64,000 nucleotides of DNA, taken from assembly GCA_020720045.1 (NCBI GenBank), contig DYPH01000013.1, forward strand, positions 1 through 64,000. The letters are read 5' to 3'. Origin of the DNA: Sorangium cellulosum. Its GTDB lineage: Bacteria; Myxococcota_A; Polyangia; Polyangiales; Polyangiaceae. Below are positions 34,655 through 43,017 of the stretch, one piece after another. Within the stretch, counting starts at the first letter, position 1. Every line of letters starts with the position of its first letter. The position numbers were made by a program, and so were the translations under genes. Under the pieces are notes generated by a model. The model saw only the letters and a list, made by a program, of their open reading frames with translations. It was not told where the DNA came from and did no database searches.

Positions 34655-36529
34655 ATGAACGCAAAACGACTGATCACGAGTTTCGCTTTCCTCGCAGCGA
34701 CCGGCATTGTGCCGACCGCCTTCGCCCAGACCGCCAGCAACACAGGCTTTGCGGTCAACCGCTTCGAGCCTTCGGAGCGCGGCAGCGAGTGGTTCGCCCT
34801 TGAGTCGCTCGACTTCCGCGGCAAGGCGCGCCCCGCCGTCGGTATCGTCGCCGACTACCAGTACCGCCCGCTCGTCATCTACGGGTCGGACGGCGAAGTG
34901 AAGCGCAGCGTTGTCCGCAACGTCCTCACGACGAACGTCGGCGCCAGCTTCGTCCTCGCTGAGCGCCTCCGCGTCAGCGCAAACCTCCCGGTCGTCGTCT
35001 TCCAAGACGGCCATCAAGGCACCCTCGGCGGCCAGACCTACGCGGCTCCGAAGAACCAGCAGTCGATCGGCGACCTCCGCTTCGGCCTCGATCTCCGCCT
35101 CCTCGGCAAGTACCAGGGCCCCTTCAGCCTCGCCGTCGGCGCCCAACTCTGGGCCCCGACCGGCTCCCGCAACGACTACACTTCTGACGGCAAGATCCGC
35201 ATCGCCCCGCGCGTGTTGGTTGCCGGCGAAGTCGGCTCCTTCGCCTACGCTGGTCGTGTAAGCTACATCTATCGTGGCACGGACGCGAATAACTACGCAA
35301 ACGGCCCCCTCGGCAGCGAGCTCGGCTACGCCGCCTCGATCGGCTTCCGCGTCGCCGACAAGAAGCTCGTCGTCGGTCCCGAAATCTTCGGCTCGACGGT
35401 CGTCACCTCCAAGGACCCGGTCGACCTCTTCGCGAAGAAGACCTCCCCCCTCGAAGGCATCATCGGCGCCCACTACACGCTCCCCGGTGATTTCCGCATC
35501 GGCGGCGGCGTCGGCACCGGGTTGACCCGCGGCTACGGTTCGCCGGAAGTCCGCGCGCTCCTCAACCTCGAGTTCGCGCCGCAGGTGAGCGGTGCGGTTG
35601 CCATCGCCGACCGCGACGGTGACGGCATCTCCGACAAGCTCGACGCCTGCGCCGAAATCCCCGGCGTCGCGAACAGCGACCCGGCCAAGAACGGCTGCCC
35701 GCCCGACACCGACGGCGACGGCGTCTACGACAAGGACGACGCTTGCATGAGCGTCCCCGGCGTTGCGACGAACGACCCCGCCACGAACGGCTGCCCCGCC
35801 GACAAGGACGGCGACAAGATCTACGACAAGGACGACGCCTGCATCGACGTCCCCGGCGTCGCGAGCGCCGACCCGAAGAAGAACGGCTGCCCCGCCGACA
35901 CCGATGGCGACGGCATCCTCGACAAGGAAGACGCCTGCGTCGACAAGCCGGGCCCCAAGACCAACGACCCGAAGACCAACGGTTGCCCCGATCCCGATCG
36001 GGACAAGGATGGCATCGCGAACGACACCGACGCCTGCCCGGACGAAGCCGGCAAGGCCGACAAGGATCCGAAGCGCAACGGCTGCCCGAAGGCGTTCGTC
36101 GTCGGCAACCAGATCCGGATCCTCGACCAGGTCAAGTTCAAGACCGGCTCGGCGGTCATCGACAAGAGCGACCTCGGCGAAGGCGTTGTGAACGCCGTCA
36201 TCGAAGTGCTCAAGAAGCACCCGGACATCAAGCACTTGCGCATCGAAGGCCACACCGACAACAAGGGTGTCCCGGCCAGCAACAAGAAGCTCTCCCAGCA
36301 GCGCGCCCAGGCCGTCGTTGACTTCATGGTCAAGGCTGGCTTCGCGAAGGACATGTTCGTCGCGAACGGCTTCGGTCAGGAGAAGCCGATCGACGACAAC
36401 AAGACCGAGCAGGGCCGCACCAACAACCGCCGCGTCGAGTTCCACATCATGACCGACGACGAGGCGAAGGCATTCGCTCCGACCCTCAAGCCGACGAAGG
36501 TCGTGCCGCCGGCGAAGCCGAAGAAGTGA
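34655..36529 (+). CDS. OmpA-family outer-membrane protein with thrombospondin type-3 repeats
   Basis: A 624-aa outer-membrane protein. The signal peptide ends PTAFAQ. Residues about 30-310 form a beta-rich, probably barrel domain. Residues about 317-480 hold five or six thrombospondin type-3 calcium repeats of the DxDGDGxxDxxDAC type with regular NGCP spacers. The C-terminal OmpA domain (about 485-600) has LRIEGHTDNKG, SQQRAQAVVDF and NRRVEFH, which bind peptidoglycan. Codon choice is strongly C- and G-ending (AAG, GAC, CTC), more so than in its neighbours, so it is probably very abundant. A strong terminator follows. Confidence 0.93.
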   Translation: MNAKRLITSFAFLAATGIVPTAFAQTASNTGFAVNRFEPSERGSEWFALESLDFRGKARPAVGIVADYQYRPLVIYGSDGEVKRSVVRNVLTTNVGASFVLAERLRVSANLPVVVFQDGHQGTLGGQTYAAPKNQQSIGDLRFGLDLRLLGKYQGPFSLAVGAQLWAPTGSRNDYTSDGKIRIAPRVLVAGEVGSFAYAGRVSYIYRGTDANNYANGPLGSELGYAASIGFRVADKKLVVGPEIFGSTVVTSKDPVDLFAKKTSPLEGIIGAHYTLPGDFRIGGGVGTGLTRGYGSPEVRALLNLEFAPQVSGAVAIADRDGDGISDKLDACAEIPGVANSDPAKNGCPPDTDGDGVYDKDDACMSVPGVATNDPATNGCPADKDGDKIYDKDDACIDVPGVASADPKKNGCPADTDGDGILDKEDACVDKPGPKTNDPKTNGCPDPDRDKDGIANDTDACPDEAGKADKDPKRNGCPKAFVVGNQIRILDQVKFKTGSAVIDKSDLGEGVVNAVIEVLKKHPDIKHLRIEGHTDNKGVPASNKKLSQQRAQAVVDFMVKAGFAKDMFVANGFGQEKPIDDNKTEQGRTNNRRVEFHIMTDDEAKAFAPTLKPTKVVPPAKPKK

Positions 36530-36559
36530 TGCAAGGGGCGTAATGCCCTGATTGACGCA

Positions 36560-36596
36560 AAGGCCGCCCCTGGAAACAGGTGGCGGCCTTTTCTGT
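36560..36596 (+). terminator. Intrinsic terminator after the OmpA/TSP3 gene
   Basis: A 9-bp outer stem (AAGGCCGCC with GGCGGCCTT) continues into a CCTG-GAAA-CAGG inner hairpin with one bulged T, followed by ttttctgttt. It lies 30 bp after the stop. Confidence 0.92.
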
Positions 36597-36617
36597 TTGT
36601 ATCCCGCCCGCCGTGCC

Positions 36618-38213
36618 TCAGCGCTCGGTGCTGGCCGGAAGGACGACGAGCGCCATCGTGCCGACGTTGAGTTGGGAAACGATCGTCAGATCTCCCCCAT
36701 GTTCTAGAAGAATTCGGCGTGCGATCGACAGGCCCAGGCCGGTCCCCTCGCCACGCGGCTTGGTCGTGAAAAAGGCGTCGAAGATACGGGGAAGGACCTC
36801 CTCCGGAATTCCACTGCCGTCATCGGTTACCTCGACGATCACCCGATCCCCTTCGTTGGCGACCCGTAGCCGCACGGTCCCCCGACGGTCCCCCGGAAAC
36901 GCGTGCGCGGCGTTGATGAGGAGGTTCAGAAAGACCTGCGTAAGGCGACCGTCCGACCCACGCACCCAGGGCGCGTCGGAGGCGGCGCCGGACGCGTCGT
37001 CCAGAGCGACTGCAACGTCGCGCGTGGCGGGGTAATCGTGAATAATATCAGCATTTTGACGAAGTTCGTGACCGGCGAGTGCGAGGGCGCGTTCCAGGGG
37101 GCCGCGGACGTCGAGGAGCGTGTTGGCCTTCGGGTCTTCGGCGCGCGAAAGGAGCCGGAGTTCGCGCACAATGTCGCGAATCCGTTGGGCGCCGTCCTCG
37201 GCGTCGGCGAGCATCACGAGCCCTTCGTCGAGCGCTTCACGGTGCGGCGGCATCTCTCGGAACGCCTCGAACGTTTCCCGCAAGAGTTCGAGATTTGTAA
37301 TTACAAACGCGAGGGGATTGTTGATCTCGTGGCCGACGCCGGCCGCGAGTGTGCCGATGGCGACGAGTCGATCGAGCTCCATTAGCTGCGCAAGAAGGAC
37401 GCGCTTTTGGGTCACATCTTTGTTGAAGACGGTGACACCGATGCATTGATTCGTTGCATCGCGAAGCGGAAGCATCTGGACCTCAAGATGGCGAACCTCG
37501 GCCGGTCCCCCATTTCGAGGAAGCGGGTAAGAGAATTCAAAGCCGAATGCTTCGCCCGCAAGTGCTCGTTCGTAGAACGGAGCGACGCGGGAGAATCGTT
37601 CCCCAAGAATCTCAGGCACGCTCATTCCGATTCGGGGACGCACACCGGTAGCCTCAAACGTTTCTTCGATAAAACGAGTGTTTAGCGTGCGTACGCGAAG
37701 CTGTGCATCAACGGACCAGATGGCGTCACTCGAGCTTTCAAGGACGGCAGTGATCTCTTGCTTTGTCTGCTCGAGGTCTTGCTTGAGATCGTACAGCGCG
37801 GAGACATCTCGCGAAACGACCGTAACTCCTTCGACGACGCCGTCTACGACACTCGGCACGAGGCGAATGTCGAAGGTGTGAATTTTGTCGCCGATAGTCT
37901 CGTGAAAGAGAAACGCATTTTCTGTCCCGCGAAATGCGACGTCGTAGTGGAGGGCCCAGAGGGCGGCGACCGGTTCCGGAAGTCCCGCCAGTGCGGACAT
38001 TCCGGGGACGAGCTCGATGCCGTAGACCGCCTTATAGCTCGCCAAAAACCGAGGGTTGCCGTCGACGAAGCGGCGCGCGGGGTCGACGTAAAAGGTCGCA
38101 TCCGGCATCGGATCGACGAGGCGACGAAGGCGTTCTTCGGCCAAGCGTCGCGCGCTTTCCGACCGGGCAAGCGCCGCCTCGAGTACCGCGAATTCTTGCG
38201 AGGTATCGCTCAC
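36618..38213 (-). CDS. PAS-containing sensor histidine kinase
   Basis: A 531-aa cytoplasmic kinase. Two PAS-like sensor domains (about residues 30-140 and 150-270) are joined by a coiled-coil segment. The phosphoacceptor His lies in GVGHEINNPLAFVITNLELL near 293, the N box in FLNLLINAAHAF near 415, and the G boxes in VTDDGSGIPEEV and GEGTGLGLSIARRIL. No membrane segment and no receiver domain is present; no response regulator is adjacent, so its partner is elsewhere. Confidence 0.92.
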   Translation of the reverse strand: MSDTSQEFAVLEAALARSESARRLAEERLRRLVDPMPDATFYVDPARRFVDGNPRFLASYKAVYGIELVPGMSALAGLPEPVAALWALHYDVAFRGTENAFLFHETIGDKIHTFDIRLVPSVVDGVVEGVTVVSRDVSALYDLKQDLEQTKQEITAVLESSSDAIWSVDAQLRVRTLNTRFIEETFEATGVRPRIGMSVPEILGERFSRVAPFYERALAGEAFGFEFSYPLPRNGGPAEVRHLEVQMLPLRDATNQCIGVTVFNKDVTQKRVLLAQLMELDRLVAIGTLAAGVGHEINNPLAFVITNLELLRETFEAFREMPPHREALDEGLVMLADAEDGAQRIRDIVRELRLLSRAEDPKANTLLDVRGPLERALALAGHELRQNADIIHDYPATRDVAVALDDASGAASDAPWVRGSDGRLTQVFLNLLINAAHAFPGDRRGTVRLRVANEGDRVIVEVTDDGSGIPEEVLPRIFDAFFTTKPRGEGTGLGLSIARRILLEHGGDLTIVSQLNVGTMALVVLPASTER

Positions 38214-38263
38214 CGTGCTCCGTCCATCCTGAGGCGTCTGCTGCTCGGGGCCCCTGTGGAAGT

Positions 38264-38381
38264 GGGCCCGCCGTCTCTCGCGACGCCGCTCCCCGCAAAT
38301 TCGCTGGCGTTCGCGAACGGACGGGCCCGCCGTCTCTCACGACGGTGCTTCGAGGGTATTCGCCGGCGTTCGCGAACGGAC
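38264..38381. repeat. Two tandem 59-bp direct repeats with internal palindromes
   Basis: Copies at 38264-38322 and 38323-38381 match at 49 of 59 positions. Each ends with GGCGTTCGCGAACGGAC, which contains the perfect 12-bp palindrome CGTTCGCGAACG. They lie in the 194-bp gap between the divergent histidine-kinase and photolyase genes. A duplicated operator is one possible reading. Confidence 0.85.
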
Positions 38382-38407
38382 GCACCCTGGGCGGCATCGC
38401 AGGCCCC

Positions 38408-39973
38408 ATGGGATTTTTCGACGAGCTTGCCGCACGAAATCCGACCGCTTCTCCAACAAAACGCTGGATCTACGCCCCCTACGACCAGCTCACCGCCTCG
38501 GTCGGGCCGCTCGCCGAGCAGTCGCCCGGCGACGCGTGCCTGCTCCTCGTCGAGAATCCTGCAAAGGCCGCGCGGCGAAATTATCACAAGCAAAAGCTCC
38601 TCCTTGTTCTGGCAAATCAACGCAATTTCGCCCTCGAACAGGCGGAGCGCGGGGTCCACGTTCGGTACGTCATCGCCGACGACTACGCGTCCGCCGTGGC
38701 GGAAACGGCCGCGAAGTACGGCCCGCTCGTTGCGATGGAGCCGGCAGAACGCGAACTTCATCTCGACCTTGCACCCGCCGTCGCTGCGGGCGCTCTCCAC
38801 CTTGTGCCCCACGCCGGCTTCCTCTCCACCGCGGACGACTTGCAACAGAGCGCGGGCGTCTACCGGATGGATGCATTCTACAAGCGGATAAGACGTCGAA
38901 CCGGAGTCCTCATGGACGGGGGCAAACCGATCGGCGGGAGATTCTCGTTTGACGGAGAGAACCGCCTCCCGTGGCGCCCCGAAAGAGGGGACCCGGCCGC
39001 GCCGAAGCCGCTGCAATTTGCATCCAACGCCGTGAAGGATGAGGTCGTTGAACTGATCGAGCGCCGCTTCGCCGGTCATCTGGGAACGCTCCGTGCCGAA
39101 CTCGCCCCAACAACCGCCGTGGAGGCGACCGCTGTCCTCGAGCACGCGACCGCAAACTTGGCGAATTTCGGCCCCTTTGAAGACGCAATGAGTACGGCGA
39201 GCGGACAGCTCTTCCATAGCAAGCTGTCGGCATTGATGAACCTCCATCGAGTCCTCCCCCGGGACGCCCTAGCACGCGCGCTCTCCGCCCCTGTCCCGAT
39301 CGCTTCCAAGGAGGGATTTGTACGGCAAATTCTTGGATGGCGCGAGTTCGTTTGGCGTGTGCACCGCGCAACGGATGGCTTTCGTTCTGTCCCGACGACA
39401 AACGCGCTTTCCGCCGAGCTCCCACTGCCGAGAGCCTACTGGGGCACTCGGTCAGGGCTCGTCTGCCTCGATCACTGCGTCGGGCAAGTCCTCGCGACGG
39501 GATACACGCATCACATTCCGCGCCTGATGGTCCTCTCAAACCTCGCAACCCTCCTCGGAATCTCTCCCCGCGAGCTCACGGATTGGTTCTGGGTCGCCTT
39601 CGAAGATGCGTTTGATTGGGTTGTCGAGCCGAACGTGCTTGCAATGGGGACCTACGCGGTCGGCGACGTGATGACGACGAAGCCCTACGTGAGCGGCGCC
39701 GCCTACATTTCGAAGATGAGCAATTTCTGCGAGGGCTGCGCCTTCGACCCGAAGTCGACGTGCCCGATCACCCGCTTCTACTGGAACTTTCTCGAGCGAA
39801 ATCGAGAGGCTTTGAGGGACAATGTGCGCGTCAAACTGCCGCTCGCAGCGGCGGCGAAGCGGAGCGCGGCCGACAGGGAGGAAGACGGGCGCGTCGTTGG
39901 GATTGCCCGCGCGAAACTCGCGGCAGGAGTAACGATGGTGCCGCGCGATTTCTCAACGAAGACATTATTTTAG
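38408..39973 (+). CDS. Cryptochrome/photolyase of the iron-sulfur (FeS-BCP, PhrB) type
   Basis: A 521-aa flavoprotein of the bacterial (6-4) photolyase/cryptochrome branch. The N-terminal Rossmann domain is followed by the helical FAD domain with GWREFVWRVHR, a MVLSNLATLLGISPRELTDWFW block, and VEPNVLAMGTYAVGD. The iron-sulfur ligands are suggested by Cys in LVCLDHCVGQ and by CEGCAFDPKSTC. It repairs (6-4) photoproducts or senses light. The ATG at 38408 is chosen; upstream codons in frame lie inside the repeats and the kinase gene. Its last 9 bp overlap the convergent second photolyase gene. Confidence 0.9.
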   Translation: MGFFDELAARNPTASPTKRWIYAPYDQLTASVGPLAEQSPGDACLLLVENPAKAARRNYHKQKLLLVLANQRNFALEQAERGVHVRYVIADDYASAVAETAAKYGPLVAMEPAERELHLDLAPAVAAGALHLVPHAGFLSTADDLQQSAGVYRMDAFYKRIRRRTGVLMDGGKPIGGRFSFDGENRLPWRPERGDPAAPKPLQFASNAVKDEVVELIERRFAGHLGTLRAELAPTTAVEATAVLEHATANLANFGPFEDAMSTASGQLFHSKLSALMNLHRVLPRDALARALSAPVPIASKEGFVRQILGWREFVWRVHRATDGFRSVPTTNALSAELPLPRAYWGTRSGLVCLDHCVGQVLATGYTHHIPRLMVLSNLATLLGISPRELTDWFWVAFEDAFDWVVEPNVLAMGTYAVGDVMTTKPYVSGAAYISKMSNFCEGCAFDPKSTCPITRFYWNFLERNREALRDNVRVKLPLAAAAKRSAADREEDGRVVGIARAKLAAGVTMVPRDFSTKTLF

Positions 39974-41512
39974 CGGCCCGCGGCGGCGCCCGAACGTCCG
40001 AGCGTCCCGCGCCTCAGAGGCGAGCCGACTGCCGTGGCGTCGCTGGACGGCCCGCGCTTCGTCGCGCGCCTCGGGACGGTTCCGGAGCGGATAGAACGCG
40101 CGTTTCGCGAAGGCGATCGCCGCGTCGTGATTGACGATCGGTTCCGGGTAGTCGCGCCCCAGCACGAAACCGTACTGGAGCCGGAGGAGCGGAGGCATCG
40201 TCCACGGGGCGGCGAGGTATTCGGTGGGGAGGTGTGCAAGCTCCGGAATCCATTGACGAACAAAGCGCCCATCGCCGTCCTGGTCCTGCTGCTGCTTCAC
40301 CGGCGAGTACATGCGAAGCGTATTTATGCCCATCGTCCCTGCCTGCATCTGGAACTGAGAGAAGTGGATGCCCGGTTCAAAATCGAGAAACAAACGAGCC
40401 AAGTGGATGGCAGGCCGCCGCCAATGAAGCCATAAATCGAAGCTGCAGAAGGAAGCGAGCATTGCTCGCATGCGGAAGTTGATCCACCCGGTGCGTGCCA
40501 AGCAACGGAGGCACGCATCGATAAAGGGGTAGCCAGTCTCGGCACGTACAAAGCGTTGAAAACGTGCGTCGGCGCTGGCATCAAATTGGAGTCTTCGGAG
40601 GCTATCGGTCACGCGTTGACCATTGAGAAACTCCAGCGAAGGCTCGCTCTCGAGCTTCTGGATGAAGTGGCAGCGCCAGGCGAGGCGTGCCTCGTAGGCG
40701 GCAAGCGATTGGAGGTGGGGGCGGCTGTCCCGCCCCGGTTGCCCGTGAAGGGCTCGTTGGACAGCCCGGGTCGCGCCGACGACTTCACGAAGAGATACAG
40801 TGCCGTAGGCTAGATGAGGGGACATTCGGCTGCATCCCTCCCAGCCGCTGACCGGACTCGATAAGGAACTTGCGTAGTGCACGCTTCGTTCGCGAAGGAA
40901 GCTGCGGAGAGTCGCGCGCCCCGCTTCCCAGCCGCCCGGTTGGACGTCGAGCATTTCATGGCGGTCGAGGCCGAATTGAGAACCATCAAGGATTCCCGTA
41001 GAAGCGAGTTCCTTCGTGAGTCCGGAGAGCTGTGCAGGGACGCGAGGAACAAATGAGGCCAGAAATTCTTCGCGACGATGGGCCCAGCCATCACGGTTGG
41101 CAAGGCGCCTTACGACGGCATCCTGCCGGTACTCGCGCCACAGAACTCCCTTTGATCGACACCATTCCGCGACGCGCAAATCGCGTGCAAATGTGACGGC
41201 GTTACCCGTTTCCTGATGGCTCCAGACCCCCGCAATCTCAAACTCTCGTGCAAGTTCTTCGAAGACCTGTGGGAGCCGCCCGACGCGCAACGTCAGCGCC
41301 ACTCCCTTTGATTTCAGGGATTTATCAAGGGCGGTCAGCGACTCGTTCACAAACGCGAGGTGTGCCGGGTGGTGCTCCTCCTGCGCGAGCAACTCCGGTT
41401 CGTAGACGTAGAGCGCGACGATGCGCCCCGCCGATGCCGCATGCGCAAGCGGGGCGTGATCGGAGGTCCGTAGGTCGCGCTTGAACCAGACGATGTGTGC
41501 CCGCTCCTTCAC
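39965..41512 (-). CDS. Deoxyribodipyrimidine photolyase/cryptochrome family protein
   Basis: A 515-aa flavoprotein of a different branch from its convergent neighbour. It starts HIVWFKRDLRTSDHAPLAHAA, the classic N-terminal photolyase motif, and the FAD-binding region reads ETGYPFIDACLRCLARTGWINFRMRAMLASFCSFDLWLHWR, followed by GIHFSQFQMQAGTMGIN and a VNHDAAIAFAKRAFYPLR end. The unusual QMQAGTMG segment, where classical enzymes have WQWxAGTG, makes the activity uncertain: CPD repair or signalling. A GTG start at 41512 is chosen just before the conserved domain; the frame is open further upstream. Confidence 0.87.
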   Translation of the reverse strand: MKERAHIVWFKRDLRTSDHAPLAHAASAGRIVALYVYEPELLAQEEHHPAHLAFVNESLTALDKSLKSKGVALTLRVGRLPQVFEELAREFEIAGVWSHQETGNAVTFARDLRVAEWCRSKGVLWREYRQDAVVRRLANRDGWAHRREEFLASFVPRVPAQLSGLTKELASTGILDGSQFGLDRHEMLDVQPGGWEAGRATLRSFLRERSVHYASSLSSPVSGWEGCSRMSPHLAYGTVSLREVVGATRAVQRALHGQPGRDSRPHLQSLAAYEARLAWRCHFIQKLESEPSLEFLNGQRVTDSLRRLQFDASADARFQRFVRAETGYPFIDACLRCLARTGWINFRMRAMLASFCSFDLWLHWRRPAIHLARLFLDFEPGIHFSQFQMQAGTMGINTLRMYSPVKQQQDQDGDGRFVRQWIPELAHLPTEYLAAPWTMPPLLRLQYGFVLGRDYPEPIVNHDAAIAFAKRAFYPLRNRPEARDEARAVQRRHGSRLASEARDARTFGRRRGPLK

Positions 41513-41580
41513 GACGGCCTCTGATGCAGGGCCCTGCGTGGCGTCGCGGAGGCCGTGACGTCGGGACCGCGCGACGCGTG

Positions 41581-41607
41581 AATTGTAGACTTGTATGGTG
41601 TACAATT
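41581..41607. promoter_or_regulatory. Inverted repeat AATTGTA-N13-TACAATT upstream of cysK and phr
   Basis: Two perfect 7-bp AT-rich arms separated by 13 bp lie in the 264-bp gap between the divergent photolyase and cysK starts. A second, nested pair TTGTA-N5-TACAA shares the right arm. Regulator-binding is plausible for either gene; I cannot name the protein. Confidence 0.4.
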
Positions 41608-41776
41608 TGTGCGGGCGTTCAGAAAAATTCGCGGGGGATCTTGCCAGCTCGCGGAAGTTGTCGCATCGTGGGGTCAACAAATTGCGCCGCGCCGAGGATC
41701 GCTTCGGAAGGCGCCTGTGCCTCGTCGCGAACCGCTCGCGGCATTTCATCGGTCCCGCTTGGGAGTCGGATTTTTT

Positions 41777-42757
41777 ATGCCTATCTACGACGACAACTCG
41801 CTTTCCATTGGTCACACACCGCTCGTTCGTCTTCGTCGGGTGACGGCGGGGCTTCGCGCGACGGTCTTGGCGAAGATTGAGGGGCGGAATCCTGCCTATT
41901 CGGTCAAATGCAGGATCGGGGCCGCCATGGTTTGGGACGCCGAAAAACGCGGCGTCCTGAAACCGGGTAAAGCGATCCTCGAGGCGACGAGCGGCAATAC
42001 CGGAATCGCCCTTGCATTCGCGGCGGCCTCGCGCGGCTATGAGTGCGTATTGGTCATGCCGGAGACGATGAGCCTCGAGCGCCGAAAAGTGCTCATCGCG
42101 TTCGGCGCGAAGCTCATTTTGACGGAAGGGGCGAAGGGGATGAAGGGGGCGATCGCGAAAGCCGAAGAGCTAGCGACCACCGAGCCGGAGCGCTACGTGC
42201 TCCTTCGTCAATTCGAGAATCCTGCGAATCCCCAAATTCACGAAGACACGACCGGTCCCGAAATCTGGGACGACACTCAGGGGGCCATCGATGCCTTCGT
42301 CGCCGGCGTGGGCACCGGGGGGACTCTCACGGGAGTCTCAAGATTCATGAAGAAAACGAAGGGGAAGGCGATCGTTACCGTCGCGGTTGAGCCTTCTCAC
42401 TCGCCGGTCATCACGCAGACTCGCGCTGGCCAGGACGTCGTCCCCGGTCCGCACAAAATTCAGGGAATCGGCGCCGGCTTCGTCCCGAAAAACCTCGATC
42501 TTTCCTTGATTGACCGCGTGGAACTCGTCTCCAATGACGAGGCGATTGCAGTCGCGCGGAGGCTGGCACGCGAAGAAGGAATCCTCTGCGGAATCTCCTG
42601 CGGCGCCGCGACCGCTGCGGCATTGCGCTTGGCCGAAGAGCCTGCGTACGCGGGGAAGACGATCGTCGTCGTGCTTCCCGATTCGGGAGAGCGCTACCTG
42701 ACGAGTGCGCTCTTCGATGGAATGTTTGACGAAGTCGTTCAACAGCGCGCCGTTTGA
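41777..42757 (+). CDS. cysK: Cysteine synthase A
   Basis: A 326-aa PLP enzyme that makes cysteine from O-acetylserine and sulfide. It follows E. coli CysK closely: the Schiff-base Lys44 in [36 protein letters not shown], the phosphate-binding [10 protein letters not shown], and [12 protein letters not shown]. The serine acetyltransferase gene is next on the same strand, 260 bp away, so the two-step pathway is together. A long hairpin lies between them. Confidence 0.95.
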   Translation: MPIYDDNSLSIGHTPLVRLRRVTAGLRATVLAKIEGRNPAYSVKCRIGAAMVWDAEKRGVLKPGKAILEATSGNTGIALAFAAASRGYECVLVMPETMSLERRKVLIAFGAKLILTEGAKGMKGAIAKAEELATTEPERYVLLRQFENPANPQIHEDTTGPEIWDDTQGAIDAFVAGVGTGGTLTGVSRFMKKTKGKAIVTVAVEPSHSPVITQTRAGQDVVPGPHKIQGIGAGFVPKNLDLSLIDRVELVSNDEAIAVARRLAREEGILCGISCGAATAAALRLAEEPAYAGKTIVVVLPDSGERYLTSALFDGMFDEVVQQRAV

Positions 42758-42910
42758 GCGCCGAGAAGACGCTTCGTAAGAGTGTGGTCCTGAGGTTCTC
42801 TCCTCCCTTCGGGGCCTCGTCGTGGGTTCTCTCTTTCGTGTCGGTCGGGGGCTCTCGAAGTCGTGACTTGGCAGCGCCCGGTCTTTCGTGGTTTCTCTCC
42901 TCCTCGTGAT

Positions 42911-42957
42911 GGATGGCGGCGTACCGGGTGGCTTTCGCCCGACGCCGCCATCCGCTT
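42911..42957 (+). terminator. Long hairpin between cysK and cysE (terminator or attenuator)
   Basis: A perfect 12-bp stem (42911-42922 with 42942-42953) has an inner CGGG/CCCG stem within its loop and is followed by gcttttgg. The T run is short, so it may end cysK transcripts only partly. Upstream in the same gap are three imperfect copies of GGTTCTCTC (42794, 42825, 42889). Confidence 0.6.
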
Positions 42958-43017
42958 TTGGCGCACTCGGCGTCGGTGCGAGGCACGTCGCGCGCGCCTC
43001 GCACCGCGATCTGCGCT

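Noticed and set aside
34337-36445. 702-aa minus-strand open frame opposite the OmpA/TSP3 gene
   Set aside because: Val/Ala/Asp-rich mirror of the repeated codons of the TSP3 gene, no domain; an artefact of strong codon bias.
37294-37307. Perfect 14-bp palindrome TTTGTAATTACAAA inside the PAS kinase gene
   Set aside because: About eight palindromes of this length are expected by chance in 64 kb; it lies in a conserved coding block and has no second copy.
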